NCBI GenBank assembly: GCA_011087605.1
Contig: JAALLE010000028.1
Span: 1 to 42,525 of the forward strand
Direction of reading: 5' to 3'
Source of the DNA: Hyphomicrobiales bacterium
GTDB lineage: Bacteria > Pseudomonadota > Alphaproteobacteria > Rhizobiales > Rhizobiaceae
DNA length: 42,525 nucleotides
Shown in pieces: positions 9,146-17,890 of this stretch (the stretch's first letter is position 1; each line of letters opens with the position of its first letter). The notes beneath the pieces were generated by a model, which searched no databases, was not told where the DNA came from, and was given only the letters and a program-made list of their open reading frames with translations. The position numbers and the translations under genes are program-made.

Positions 9146-10366
9146 TCAAACGGCATTTTGGCGTGCGTTGAAATACATCGCGGCAGCAATCGCGGCACCG
9201 ACGAATGATGCCAGGAACATCAGCACATAAAGCGGCAATGCCTGGTTTTCGATGGTGATCAACATGCCCGAAAGAGTGGCAATCAACGCGCCGCCGCCAA
9301 TCTGGAGAAACCCGCCGAGCCCCGATGCAGAGCCGGCCAGATCAGGACGGACACTGACAGCACCGGCATTGGCATTGGGCAAAGTCATGCCGTTGCCGAC
9401 GCCAACCAAGATCATCGGGTAAAACAGAAAGCCAATTTGAGGTTCCAATGTCATCATCAAAAACAACGACAACGATACACCGATACAGACGATGATGCCG
9501 CCATAAATCATCATTGCTTCGATCCCCAGGCGTTCTGAATATTTTCCTGACAGAAAATTGCCAAAAATGTAGCCGACCGCGACCGTGGCGAAATATAGTC
9601 CAAGTACCGATGGTGATACGCCCACCACTTCTGTACCGACAAATGGTGCCCCGCCCAGAAACGCGAAATAGGCACCTGAAGAAGCGGTCGAACACAGTAA
9701 ATAACCCCAGATCATCGGCTCGCGCAGAAGCGATCCGTAGTCGGCGATGCGTTTGCCAATGGGAGTTTCAACCGGTGGGAACGTTTCTCCCAGATCGAAA
9801 TATATCAGCAGCAACAGGCAGGCGCCGACGACAAACAGGATCACGAATGGTGCTCTCCATCCATATAACTCACCGACATAGCCGCCAATTGTCGGACTGA
9901 TCATCGGAATGATTGCCATTGCCATGGTGACGTAGCCGATCATGCTGGCGGCTTTTGAGCGATCGTAGAGATCGCGGATGATCGCCCGGCTGAGCGCCAC
10001 GGAAGCAGCCGCTGTGGCCTGCAAGACCCGTCCGAAAAGCAGCATCTCAATGGAGTTCGCAAAGATGCAGATGAGGGTGGCAATCAAAAATATAGCCGAA
10101 GAAGTCAACAGGACTGGGCGACGGCCATAGCGGTCTGCCAGTGGGCCAATAAATAATTGGGTAATTGCGATGGACGCGAGATACAGCGTCAAAACATATT
10201 GAGAAGTAGCGGGCGTCGCGCCCAGATCAGCGCCAATCGCCGGCAGCATTGGCAGGAAAATGTTCATCGCCGCCACGGATGCGCCTGCCATCAAAACAAG
10301 CGTCGCAATATGTGGCGGTGTCCTGTGGGGTTTGGACTTATTGTCAGATCGAAATGTGCTGGACAT
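9146..10366 (-). CDS. Bcr/CflA-family MFS drug-resistance transporter
   Basis: This 406-residue inner-membrane protein has about 12 hydrophobic segments and the major-facilitator loop GPLADRYGRRPVLL near residue 78, followed by the Bcr/CflA-type sequence GRVLQATAAASVALSRAIIRD. Members export drugs or small metabolites such as cysteine or sulfonamides; the substrate here is unknown. It lies only 31 bp upstream of fdhD on the same strand, so it may be the first gene of the Moco operon, but a functional link is not established. Confidence 0.9.
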   Translation of the reverse strand: MSSTFRSDNKSKPHRTPPHIATLVLMAGASVAAMNIFLPMLPAIGADLGATPATSQYVLTLYLASIAITQLFIGPLADRYGRRPVLLTSSAIFLIATLICIFANSIEMLLFGRVLQATAAASVALSRAIIRDLYDRSKAASMIGYVTMAMAIIPMISPTIGGYVGELYGWRAPFVILFVVGACLLLLIYFDLGETFPPVETPIGKRIADYGSLLREPMIWGYLLCSTASSGAYFAFLGGAPFVGTEVVGVSPSVLGLYFATVAVGYIFGNFLSGKYSERLGIEAMMIYGGIIVCIGVSLSLFLMMTLEPQIGFLFYPMILVGVGNGMTLPNANAGAVSVRPDLAGSASGLGGFLQIGGGALIATLSGMLITIENQALPLYVLMFLASFVGAAIAAAMYFNARQNAV

Positions 10367-10415
10367 TAAACGGCACCGGGGGAGGGAATAGTTTTGATAC
10401 GCCTCGGTGTGCAGG

Positions 10416-10479
10416 AGTTCCAGTCAGAAAATGAATATTTTCAAGCTGGGGGCTGGCCAGGTTGATCCTGACTGGAACT
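10416..10479. repeat. Perfect 12-bp inverted repeat with 40-bp spacer
   Basis: AGTTCCAGTCAG (10416-10427) and CTGACTGGAACT (10468-10479) are exact reverse complements. The structure lies in the gap between the MFS gene start (10366) and the stop of the 51-residue gene (10509), both on the minus strand. It has no T run, so it is not a standard intrinsic terminator; it could be an mRNA processing or stability element, or a DNA-binding site. Confidence 0.6.
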
Positions 10480-10508
10480 GGGGAGGAATGGTGATTCAAA
10501 AAATTTTG

Positions 10509-10664
10509 TTAGGCATCCGACAATTCGTCGGTATCGGCTCGGCGACCAAAAACAGTATCTATGATGGAATACATTGCTTTACTGCGTTCGACTCGAGCCC
10601 GGCGCATTCCGCCTTCAATCATATCATTGGAAATACGTGGGAAATTTGCTTTTGTCTGTTTCAT
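10509..10664 (-). CDS. Small conserved-looking protein, 51 residues, function unknown
   Basis: A 51-residue ORF begins at ATG 10664-10662 with a good ribosome-binding site (GAAGGA, about 7 nt upstream), which favours this start over the longer open frame. The protein is charged, with a central helix RRARVERSKAMYSII and an acidic tail ending DTDELSDA; there is no signal peptide. The Arg/Ala-rich helix is reminiscent of short alphaproteobacterial DUF1127-like proteins, but the DUF1127 motif itself is absent. It is divergent from the LysR gene, a typical regulator-target arrangement. Function is unknown. Confidence 0.6.
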   Translation of the reverse strand: MKQTKANFPRISNDMIEGGMRRARVERSKAMYSIIDTVFGRRADTDELSDA

Positions 10665-10763
10665 TTTGATTTCCTTCGATTGGTTTGTTCGGGATGTTTG
10701 CCCGTCCAACTGAAAATATGAAAATGCGCCCCCTTTGACAAACGCGAATTTTACGTTCATCAG

Positions 10764-10779
10764 TTCAAAAAAATTTGAA
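10764..10779. promoter_or_regulatory. Putative LysR operator palindrome
   Basis: TTCAAA-AAAA-TTTGAA is a perfect 6-bp inverted repeat with a 4-bp AT spacer. It sits 12 bp upstream of the LysR start codon, in the divergent intergenic region. LysR-type regulators bind dyads containing T-N11-A and usually control themselves and the divergent gene, so this is a reasonable candidate. Assignment is inference. Confidence 0.45.
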
Positions 10780-10791
10780 GTGAAATTTGGA

Positions 10792-11739
10792 ATGGCCTAT
10801 CGACTGCCTTCGCTAAATTCGTTGCGTGCCTTTGAAGCTGCGGCGCGATTGCTGAGCTTTCAAAAGGCGGCGGAGGAGCTATTCGTGACGCCGTCTGCGC
10901 TGAGTTATCAAATTCGCCAGTTGGAAGAATATATCGAGACACCATTGTTTAATCGGCTTAACCGGGCAGTCACACTTACTGAAGCGGGCCGCCGGCTTTA
11001 TCCCGGTGTGCATGATGGCTTTGAAAGCCTTCAGGGGGCGGTTCGAACAGTGGAACACAGTCGGCAAAGCAATGTGCTTGTTGTATCCAGCGGTCCGGCG
11101 TTTGGAGCCAAATGGCTGGCCCCGCGTGTTTACCGCTTTGTTGATGCCCATCCTGACATCGAGTTGCGCATTGCCGCCAGTTTGAAATTGACCGATTTCA
11201 ACACCGATGAAGTCGACGTGGCTTTGCGATTTGGTGAGGGAGATTATCCTGGACTGTTTGCAGAGCCGCTTTTCGACGAACTTGCCCTACCTCTCATTAG
11301 TCCAGACTTGGTTGACAAATTTGGTGGCACATTCGGGCCAGAGGATCTGGCGAAGGTGACACTTCTGCACGACGATGCAAGCAGTTTCACAACAGAAGTG
11401 GTTGATTGGACCAACTGGCTGGAACAAGAGGGTTTGGGACATATTGATGGGACAAAGGGGCCTCGATTCAACCACGCCGACCATGGTCTCGACGCTGCGG
11501 TAGACGGGGCAGGAATAGTGCTGGGGCGGTTGTCGCTGGCAATGCGTGATATTCGATCCGGTCGTCTGGTTGCGCCCTTTGACACCTATGTCAAAGCCAC
11601 CGTCGGATTTCATTTCGTGGTGCCGCCCAGCAGCTTGGACCTGCCACATGTGGCAACATTTTATAAATGGCTGCGGGCTGAAGCAGATGCAGAAATTCAG
11701 GAAGTTTCCAAATTCCTGGCGACCAAACGCTCGCGATAA
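10792..11739 (+). CDS. LysR-family transcriptional regulator (GcvA/AmpR-like)
   Basis: The start at ATG 10792 gives 315 residues beginning MAYRLPSLNSLRAFEAAARL, the standard start of the GcvA/AmpR branch. The winged helix-turn-helix covers roughly residues 6-64 (SFQKAAEELFVTPSALSYQI is the recognition region), followed by a two-lobed effector domain with VVSSGPAFGAKWLAPR and DVALRFGEGDYPGL. The open frame extends 19 codons upstream, but that part overlaps the operator palindrome and lacks family similarity. It probably regulates the divergent small gene. The 3' end overlaps the convergent EamA gene by 43 bp. Confidence 0.92.
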   Translation: MAYRLPSLNSLRAFEAAARLLSFQKAAEELFVTPSALSYQIRQLEEYIETPLFNRLNRAVTLTEAGRRLYPGVHDGFESLQGAVRTVEHSRQSNVLVVSSGPAFGAKWLAPRVYRFVDAHPDIELRIAASLKLTDFNTDEVDVALRFGEGDYPGLFAEPLFDELALPLISPDLVDKFGGTFGPEDLAKVTLLHDDASSFTTEVVDWTNWLEQEGLGHIDGTKGPRFNHADHGLDAAVDGAGIVLGRLSLAMRDIRSGRLVAPFDTYVKATVGFHFVVPPSSLDLPHVATFYKWLRAEADAEIQEVSKFLATKRSR

Positions 11740-12608
11740 AATGTGAACAGTCCACTGCCGACAATGATGACAGCGCCGATCATAGAGATCGTGTCGGGAA
11801 CATCTCCGAAAATGAAATAGCCGAGCAGCAATGCCCAGATCAGGATAGAATAGCGAAACGGGCTGACAAAACTGACTTCGCCGTCGCGCATGGCCAGAAT
11901 TGAAAAGATGTAGCCGACCGTGAGAATGGCTGCAGCGCCGGATAAAACAGCCAAGTGGTATGGACTGACCGGCTGCCAGGGTTCAAACGCGCTGCCGATT
12001 GCTCCCATCAGGGCGATTGCGATTGCAGTTACCAGACTCACCAGAAGGGAAGGGGTGGTGCGTGGCATTTTACGTGTGACCAGATCACGCATAGTGATGA
12101 ACAGGGTTGAAATGACTGCATAGACCGCAAAGTAGTTAAAGCCGTCTGTACCTGGTTTGATGATCAGCAACACTCCAAGAAACCCCACCAAAATGGCCCC
12201 ATAACGTCTCCAGCCAACGCTTTCTCCAAAAAACAAGGCTGCACCTAAAGTAATGGTCAACGGCAGCAACTGCAGCACTGCTGTTACGTTGGCGATGGGC
12301 ATTTCAAACAGCGCAGAGAGGAAAAAATACGTGCCGCCGGCTTCACCCAGCGTTCGCAACACCACGGTTGGGTGCCTAAGCGCATTGAAGATGCCACCCT
12401 CGACTTTAAACGCCCCCATATAGGCGCAAAGTAAGGTCATGAAGCTGGTGGCGAAAATTCCCCGCACCAAGATGGCTTGAAAAAAAGACAGATCAGTAGA
12501 AACAAGTTTCATCAACGTGTCGTTGAATACGAAACCGGCCATCGACAGCATCATGAAAATGGCGCCAAGGGCGTTGGAGCTGAAATTTTGGGCAGAAGGT
12601 TTGTTCAT
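11697..12608 (-). CDS. EamA-family (drug/metabolite superfamily) permease
   Basis: This is a roughly 303-residue inner-membrane permease with about ten transmembrane segments arranged as two EamA repeats; examples are ALGAIFMMLSMAGFVF near the N-terminus and the second repeat from YFAVYAVIST. The preferred start is ATG 12608 (MNKPSAQNF). The longer frame beginning at 12659 would start inside the intrinsic terminator of the neighbouring gene. Substrate is unknown: homologues export amino acids, nucleosides or S-adenosylmethionine. Its last 43 bp are antisense to the end of the LysR gene. Confidence 0.88.
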   Translation of the reverse strand: MNKPSAQNFSSNALGAIFMMLSMAGFVFNDTLMKLVSTDLSFFQAILVRGIFATSFMTLLCAYMGAFKVEGGIFNALRHPTVVLRTLGEAGGTYFFLSALFEMPIANVTAVLQLLPLTITLGAALFFGESVGWRRYGAILVGFLGVLLIIKPGTDGFNYFAVYAVISTLFITMRDLVTRKMPRTTPSLLVSLVTAIAIALMGAIGSAFEPWQPVSPYHLAVLSGAAAILTVGYIFSILAMRDGEVSFVSPFRYSILIWALLLGYFIFGDVPDTISMIGAVIIVGSGLFTFYRERLVARNLETS

Positions 12609-12646
12609 CGCCAATCGGTGACGATTATTGCGCAAAAGGTCAAAAG

Positions 12647-12681
12647 AAAAAGCACGCAATGGCGTCCATTGCGTGCTTTTT
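12647..12681 (-). terminator. Intrinsic terminator of the L,D-transpeptidase gene
   Basis: Arms GCACGCAATGG (12652-12662) and CCATTGCGTGC (12666-12676) form a perfect 11-bp stem with a 3-nt loop, extended by A/T pairs. On the minus strand the stem is followed by TTTTTCTTTT. It lies 20 bp beyond the stop of the L,D-transpeptidase gene. The A-stem-T symmetry also allows some plus-strand activity. Confidence 0.92.
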
Positions 12682-12701
12682 TTGGTGTCGTTAGGGAATA
12701 G

Positions 12702-13340
12702 TTAGTGGCGGACGATTACCCGTGCGCCGACTTTTACCCGCTGATACAGATCTTCGACATCATCATTTGCCAGTCGGATACACCCGGAAGACATTGCCTT
12801 GCCGATTGTCCAGGGCTGATTGGTGCCGTGAATACGATAAATCGTCGAACCGATATACATGGCGCGTGCGCCCAATGGATTGTTGGGGCCACCGGCATAA
12901 TATGATTTCAATTGCTGACCGGTTTCGCGCTTTACCCGAGCGATCATGACTGGTGGTGGAGACCAGCTGGGCCATTCGGCCTTGCGGGTAACACGATGTT
13001 TGCCCTGCCACTGGAAACCGTCCCGGCCAACGCCAATGCCATATTTCAGCGCCTTGCCTCGTTTTGTCACATAATATAGCCGACGTTCGGACGTATCGAC
13101 GACAATCGTACCGACCGGATAGCTGCTGTCAAAGCTGACCTTGCGTTTGCGAATAGGTGATTTATTTGACGCGTAACGTCTGGTCAGCGGCTTTGAGCCC
13201 TTTTTCCAGGTACGTGTCGAATAATCAAACCAACGGTCTCCGCTGCTTGCGTAGACGCTCGTTGGAATTGTGAAGGTTGCTGCCAGCGCAGCCGCGAAAC
13301 CGCAAAGTGCGGCTCTGATCGCAGTCTTTCGAATTTTCAT
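12702..13340 (-). CDS. Periplasmic L,D-transpeptidase (YkuD domain)
   Basis: This 212-residue enzyme forms 3-3 peptidoglycan cross-links or attaches proteins to peptidoglycan. A signal peptide covers about residues 1-31 (cleavage after SVYA). The YkuD domain occupies about residues 76-211, with VVDTSERRLYYV at its start and the active-site pattern IHGTNQPWTIG, SSGCIRLAN: His171 and nucleophile Cys187. The ATG at 13340 has a clear GGGAGAA ribosome-binding site; the upstream extension of the frame is not a signal peptide. It ends at an intrinsic terminator. Confidence 0.93.
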   Translation of the reverse strand: MKIRKTAIRAALCGFAAALAATFTIPTSVYASSGDRWFDYSTRTWKKGSKPLTRRYASNKSPIRKRKVSFDSSYPVGTIVVDTSERRLYYVTKRGKALKYGIGVGRDGFQWQGKHRVTRKAEWPSWSPPPVMIARVKRETGQQLKSYYAGGPNNPLGARAMYIGSTIYRIHGTNQPWTIGKAMSSGCIRLANDDVEDLYQRVKVGARVIVRH

Positions 13341-13431
13341 TTTGGATTCTCCCAGCGTGTTCTTACTCATCATCGCAGGCCCTACATCTTGTGTCTGTGA
13401 CTTCTTGCACAATATGAAAACGAGTCGCCCT

Positions 13432-13466
13432 TGCACTTTTATAGTTCGTAAAACTACAAAAGTGCA
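13432..13466. repeat. 15-bp near-perfect inverted repeat upstream of the L,D-transpeptidase
   Basis: TGCACTTTTATAGTT (13432-13446) and AACTACAAAAGTGCA (13452-13466) are inverted repeats with one mismatch and a 5-nt CGTAA loop. The element lies about 92 bp upstream of the L,D-transpeptidase start and 103 bp beyond the fumarase stop. It has no T tract, so an operator or mRNA element is more likely than a terminator. Confidence 0.6.
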
Positions 13467-13495
13467 CTGAAAATTGATCCAATTAAGGGAAAATT

Positions 13496-13513
13496 GATGA
13501 CGATTACGTCATC
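13496..13513. promoter_or_regulatory. Palindromic candidate operator GATGACG-N4-CGTCATC
   Basis: GATGACG (13496-13502) and CGTCATC (13507-13513) form a perfect 7-bp inverted repeat around ATTA. It is in the same 228-bp intergenic interval as the longer hairpin and is about 155 bp upstream of the L,D-transpeptidase. The dyad looks like a dimeric regulator site; I cannot name the regulator. Confidence 0.4.
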
Positions 13514-13568
13514 TGCTTTATGAGTTGCCCCGCAAACGAGCAGATACGCCGTCGAGTGATGCGGGATA

Positions 13569-15221
13569 CTAGCCTAGATTCAATTCCTGGAAGAAGTCAT
13601 TGCCCTTGTCGTCGATGACGATGAATGCCGGAAAATTCTCTACTTCGATCCTCCAAACCGCCTCCATGCCAAGCTCCGGATATTCCACGACTTCCACTTT
13701 TTTGATGCAGTCCTGCGCCAATCTCGCAGCCGGTCCACCAATCGAGCCAAGATAGAATCCGCCATGCTGCTTGCAGGCGTCGCGTACCTGTCGTGACCTA
13801 TTGCCCTTGGCCAACATCACCATTGAACCGCCGAACGACTGGAACTGGTCGACAAATGAATCCATTCTGCCGGCGGTGGTCGGGCCGAATGATCCCGAAG
13901 CCATGCCATCGGGAGTCTTTGCCGGACCGGCATAATAAACCGGATGATCTTTCATATATTCAGGCATGTCTTCGCCTGCTTCCAACCGGGCCCGAATCTT
14001 GGCATGCGCCAGGTCACGGGCAACAATTATCGTTCCATTCAAGGCCAACCGCGTCTTGACCGGGTGTTTGCTCAGTTCAGCCAGAATATCCTTCATCGGT
14101 TGTTGCAGGTCGATATTCACCACGTGGCTGGTAAATTCTGATTCGTCGATGTCAGGAATATATTTCGCCGGATCGGTTTCCAGCGCTTCCAGAAAAACAC
14201 CCTCGCTGGTGATTTTACCAATGGCCTGGCGATCAGCAGAGCACGAAACGCCAAGTCCGATTGGAAGCGATGCACCATGGCGGGGCAAACGGATAACCCT
14301 CACGTCGTGGCAGAAATACTTGCCACCAAATTGAGCGCCAACGCCCATATTCTGAGTCAGTTTGTGAATTTCGGATTCCATTTCCACATCACGAAAGGCG
14401 TGGCCGGTTTCAGAACCCTGCCGGGGCAGGCTGTCGAGATAACGGGTTGACGCCATTTTGACAGTCTTCAGATTTTGCTCTGCCGATGTTCCGCCAATAA
14501 CGATAGCCAGGTGATAGGGAGGGCAGGCGGCGGTTCCCAGGGTGAGGATTTTCTCCTGCAGAAAATCGATCATTCGGTCATGAGTTAAAAGTGATGGTGT
14601 GCCCTGATAGAAAAACGTCTTGTTGGCCGACCCACCGCCCTTGGCGATGAACTGAAACTTGTAGGCATCCTCGCCTTCGGAATAAATGTCGATCTGGGCC
14701 GGCAGATTGTTCTTGGTGTTTTGTTCCTCGAACATTGAAATTGCGGCAAGTTGCGAATAGCGCAGGTTCTTTTTGAAGTAGGCGTCCATCACGCCCTGAC
14801 TTATGGCGTCTTCGTCAGCCCCGGAGGTCAATACGGCGCGTCCGCGCTTGCCCATGACAATAGCTGTTCCTGTGTCCTGGCACATGGGCAATACACCACC
14901 GGCGGCGATATTGGCGTTTTTCAAAAGGTCAAATGCCACGAAACGATCATTCGGCGTGGCTTCCGGGTCATCAAGAATGGAGGCCAACTGGGCCAGATGT
15001 CCGGGTCGCAACAGGTGATTGATGTCCGCAAAAGCCTCTTCTGCCAACAGGCGAATGGCTTCCGGGTCGATCTTCAAAAACGATTTGCCATCAATCTCAA
15101 TAGTACTGACATATTCGTCGGTCAGCTTGCGATAGGGCGTTGTGTCTTCGCCCAGCGGGAACAATTCGACATGGTTTGAGATTGGCGATTTTTGTGCGGT
15201 CATGAGCAGGGTTCCAGACAT
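13569..15221 (-). CDS. Fumarate hydratase, class I (iron-sulfur)
   Basis: This 550-residue enzyme interconverts fumarate and L-malate and is of the oxygen-sensitive [4Fe-4S] type rather than class II FumC. The three cluster cysteines are readable as Cys114 (LPMCQDTGT), Cys233 ([11 protein letters not shown]) and Cys327 ([11 protein letters not shown]). The N-terminal alpha domain and C-terminal beta domain are fused in one chain; [13 protein letters not shown] and [12 protein letters not shown] mark the latter. The ATG at 15221 has an AGGAAAGG ribosome-binding site; a TTG lies one codon upstream. Confidence 0.95.
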   Translation of the reverse strand: MSGTLLMTAQKSPISNHVELFPLGEDTTPYRKLTDEYVSTIEIDGKSFLKIDPEAIRLLAEEAFADINHLLRPGHLAQLASILDDPEATPNDRFVAFDLLKNANIAAGGVLPMCQDTGTAIVMGKRGRAVLTSGADEDAISQGVMDAYFKKNLRYSQLAAISMFEEQNTKNNLPAQIDIYSEGEDAYKFQFIAKGGGSANKTFFYQGTPSLLTHDRMIDFLQEKILTLGTAACPPYHLAIVIGGTSAEQNLKTVKMASTRYLDSLPRQGSETGHAFRDVEMESEIHKLTQNMGVGAQFGGKYFCHDVRVIRLPRHGASLPIGLGVSCSADRQAIGKITSEGVFLEALETDPAKYIPDIDESEFTSHVVNIDLQQPMKDILAELSKHPVKTRLALNGTIIVARDLAHAKIRARLEAGEDMPEYMKDHPVYYAGPAKTPDGMASGSFGPTTAGRMDSFVDQFQSFGGSMVMLAKGNRSRQVRDACKQHGGFYLGSIGGPAARLAQDCIKKVEVVEYPELGMEAVWRIEVENFPAFIVIDDKGNDFFQELNLG

Positions 15222-15399
15222 CAATTACCTTTCCTTATCGCCTGCATGGGGGCGTGTTCAAGGCGGATTATCAATGGAAATGGAGATTCCGGCGGCAGCG
15301 ATTGGTTTAATTGGATAAATATCTGTCACACGGATTTGACTTGAACAAAACCTGTGCCTTTAGTGATGCCAGGATGAATGCAAAAGATGGGCACGGTTC

Positions 15400-15819
15400 A
15401 TGGTTTCCTTTGATCGAGAACTTTTACGGCAGCGTGAATCCGATGCCTCGTTTCCTGCCCGCAGCGCAGTGGCTTATTTCCTGTTCATGGTGATGCCATC
15501 TGATGGCCATCAACATCCCCATGAGCATCAAAGACTGGCTCGAATATTGAGCGATGACTTTGATCTTAAGGAAGCGCAGGTGGAAGATCTAATCGATCAC
15601 GCCAGCGGCCATGCTTTTAACGATGAAGTCATGCAGCAACTGGCCAAAATATTGTTGGCTGAGCTGGAGCGTGAAGAACTAATCGATCTGATTTCTCACA
15701 TGTGGGAAATGGTTTTTGCCGATGGTCGCATGCACGAAACCGAAGTGACATTTGTCGAACGGGTCGCCAAGCTGCTGAAATTTACGCAAGAAGAAGTGAC
15801 CCGGGCGATGACGCTTTGA
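15400..15819 (+). CDS. TerB-like (tellurite resistance TerB family) protein
   Basis: This 139-residue, mostly helical acidic protein has a TerB/DjlA-N-like fold. A first helical half contains SAVAYFLFMVMPSDGHQ, and the second half has HMWEMVFADGRMHETEVTFVE split across residues 105-125, the Asp-Gly-x-x-x-x-x-E repeat typical of TerB. TerB proteins bind metals at acidic clusters and are often membrane-associated, but no ter operon is nearby. It converges on the phosphatase gene with a 26-bp gap. Specific function is unknown. Confidence 0.75.
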   Translation: MVSFDRELLRQRESDASFPARSAVAYFLFMVMPSDGHQHPHEHQRLARILSDDFDLKEAQVEDLIDHASGHAFNDEVMQQLAKILLAELEREELIDLISHMWEMVFADGRMHETEVTFVERVAKLLKFTQEEVTRAMTL

Positions 15820-15845
15820 ATGAAAGGCACGCCCGCTGGTGATGC

Positions 15846-16529
15846 TCAACTTTTGGACAGGTCCGATACTGCAGCACCAAGCTCATCGAAATGAGAAATA
15901 ATTCTGTCGGGATTTAACTCCTCAACCGGCACATCGCTATAACCAAAATCGACGGCAATTACCGGCATGTTGGCGGTTTGTGCGGCGGCAATATCGTTGA
16001 CGCTGTCGCCGACCATTATGCAATGTTCTGGTGAGACATTGGCCAGATTTGCAGTTTCGATCAGGTGTTGGGGATCGGGTTTTTTAACTTCAAACGTATC
16101 GCCGCCGGTAATCACCGGGAATCTGTTGGCTTCACCGAGTTGCTCCAGCAGTTTGCGGGCAAGACGCTCATATTTGTTGGTGCAGACTGCCAGTTGCCAA
16201 CTGTCCTCGCTCAATTTGTCCAAAGCTTTCAAGGTGCCGGGAAAGAACACTGTTTCATCCGACAAATTCTGTTCATAGAATTCAACAAACCGGTCCAGCA
16301 GGTGTTTATGAATCGCACCGCCGACTTCCAGCTCACGGCCGTGGAAGTGAAAGGCTCTTTCGATCATTTGCAGTGCGCCCTTGCCCACAACATGGCCGAC
16401 ATCTTCCATTGAAATATGTGGCAGTCCTTCGGTTGCGGTGGCTTTGTTGAGGGCAGGAATCAGATCGCGATTGCTGTCGACGAGAGTACCGTCGAGGTCA
16501 AAAATGACCAGGCGTGGGGTAGTTGTCAT
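15846..16529 (-). CDS. gph: HAD-family phosphoglycolate phosphatase
   Basis: This 227-residue HAD hydrolase is probably 2-phosphoglycolate phosphatase, which salvages 2-phosphoglycolate from DNA repair or oxygenase side reactions. Motif I is [12 protein letters not shown] (nucleophile Asp11, acid/base Asp13), motif II AVCTNK, motif III lysine in [10 protein letters not shown], and motif [15 protein letters not shown] helical cap domain lies between motifs I and II. It is divergent from rpiA. The HAD family is certain; the exact substrate is inferred from the closest-looking subfamily. Confidence 0.85.
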   Translation of the reverse strand: MTTTPRLVIFDLDGTLVDSNRDLIPALNKATATEGLPHISMEDVGHVVGKGALQMIERAFHFHGRELEVGGAIHKHLLDRFVEFYEQNLSDETVFFPGTLKALDKLSEDSWQLAVCTNKYERLARKLLEQLGEANRFPVITGGDTFEVKKPDPQHLIETANLANVSPEHCIMVGDSVNDIAAAQTANMPVIAVDFGYSDVPVEELNPDRIISHFDELGAAVSDLSKS

Positions 16530-16616
16530 GGAAGAATCGTTTCATCGGGGGATTTTGAGGTTAATTACATCATATTGGGATGGTGTGCATCCACCTGCCG
16601 TGGTACCGGCGGCATT

Positions 16617-17321
16617 ATGAGCAAAAATCTAAAACAAATTGCCGGAATTGCTGCGCTGGACTTTGTCGATGACGGCATGAAGCTTGGCATCGGCACAGGA
16701 TCCACCGCTGAAGCATTCATCGAAGTCCTTGCAGAAAAGGTTGCGACCGGGCTTTCCATAATCGGAGTTCCCACATCGGAACGCACCCGTATCATGTGCG
16801 AAAAACTGTCGATTCCGCTAACAACGCTGGATGAAACGCCGCATCTTGACCTGACCATTGACGGGGCCGATGAAATCAATCCGCAGCTTGCGTTGATCAA
16901 GGGCGGCGGTGGCGCATTGCTGCGGGAGAAAATTGTCGCGGCTGCATCCGATGATATGTTGGTGATTGCCGATGACAGCAAACTTGTTGACCCTCTGGGC
17001 GCTTATCCGCTGCCAATTGAAGTCAATCCATTTGGATTGTTGGCCACGCGTCAGCTGATTGACCGGTGTGCAGGCAATCTTGATCTTTCCGGAACTCTGA
17101 AATTACGCATGGACGCCGCGGAGCAACCCTACTTGACCGATGGTGGACATTACATCGTTGATGCATCTTTTGGCCGTATTGTCGATCCAGAAGCACTTGC
17201 GGTTGCGTTAAATGCGATTCCTGGAGTTGTCGAACATGGACTATTTACCGGTCTGGCCAGTCGCGCAATAATATCGAGTGAAAGTGGTGCTCGCATTGTA
17301 GAAGCTGCCGTGCGACCCTAA
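16617..17321 (+). CDS. rpiA: Ribose-5-phosphate isomerase A
   Basis: RpiA interconverts ribose 5-phosphate and ribulose 5-phosphate in the pentose phosphate pathway. The 234-residue protein begins at ATG 16617 ([10 protein letters not shown]). It has [13 protein letters not shown] (about 24-36), [11 protein letters not shown] (about 80-90) and [12 protein letters not shown] (about 94-105), which supply the catalytic Asp, Lys and Glu residues. The open frame runs 67 codons further upstream but lacks similarity and overlaps the divergent gph gene. The ribosome-binding site is weak. Confidence 0.95.
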   Translation: MSKNLKQIAGIAALDFVDDGMKLGIGTGSTAEAFIEVLAEKVATGLSIIGVPTSERTRIMCEKLSIPLTTLDETPHLDLTIDGADEINPQLALIKGGGGALLREKIVAAASDDMLVIADDSKLVDPLGAYPLPIEVNPFGLLATRQLIDRCAGNLDLSGTLKLRMDAAEQPYLTDGGHYIVDASFGRIVDPEALAVALNAIPGVVEHGLFTGLASRAIISSESGARIVEAAVRP

Positions 17322-17391
17322 ATAGTATTGATTGATCCAACGGATCGCTCAACACACAATAAAAATTAAAGAATCTGGAGCCTGAGCCCAC

Positions 17392-17880
17392 ATGTTTGTC
17401 AAATCCGTTATTTGTTCCGTTACGCTCGCGTTGACGGTTTTTGCGACCCCGAGCTTTGCCCAGGAACACACAGAAGCCCATTTGTCCAAAGCCCGAGAAG
17501 CAATTGAGGCGACCCGAGCAACAGATTCATTCGATGCCATATTGTTTGATGCGTCCGCACAACTGAAAAACCTGCTGACCCGCGACAGCCCCGATCAGGC
17601 GGAGCGAATTTCAAATATCGTCGATGAAGAAGCTATCGCACTGGCACCGCGTCGCGCTGATCTTGAGCTGGAAGCGGCCCGACTGTTTGCCAATTCTTTC
17701 GACGAAGCCGAGCTTCAGGCGCTGGCGGACTTTTTCAACACGCCAACCGGTACAAAGTATCTCAAAGCGACCCCGGTATTGGCGCGTGAATTGGGCAAAG
17801 CTGCCCGAATTTGGGCAAACGGCATCAATAGAGATTTGGCCGCCAACTCCACGAAAAAACTTACTGCCAGCGGCAACTGA
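17392..17880 (+). CDS. DUF2059-domain exported protein
   Basis: This 162-residue protein has an N-terminal signal peptide of about 23 residues (cleavage after PSFA) followed by a single helical DUF2059 domain, in which ELQALADFFNTPTGTKYL is the characteristic segment. The family is periplasmic and uncharacterised. The neighbours rpiA (70 bp upstream) and gor (119 bp downstream) on the same strand match an arrangement I associate with Rhizobiales. Confidence 0.8.
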   Translation: MFVKSVICSVTLALTVFATPSFAQEHTEAHLSKAREAIEATRATDSFDAILFDASAQLKNLLTRDSPDQAERISNIVDEEAIALAPRRADLELEAARLFANSFDEAELQALADFFNTPTGTKYLKATPVLARELGKAARIWANGINRDLAANSTKKLTASGN

Positions 17881-17890
17881 CTTGCGGTGC

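Noticed and set aside
10367-10508. Second CUCCUCCC sRNA cluster next to the 51-residue gene
   Set aside because: CCTCCCC occurs on the minus strand near 10480, but it is outside the inverted repeat and no CUCCUCCC loop is formed.
12609-12659. Upstream start of the EamA permease
   Set aside because: The extension begins inside the perfect intrinsic terminator of the neighbouring gene, so ATG 12608 is preferred.
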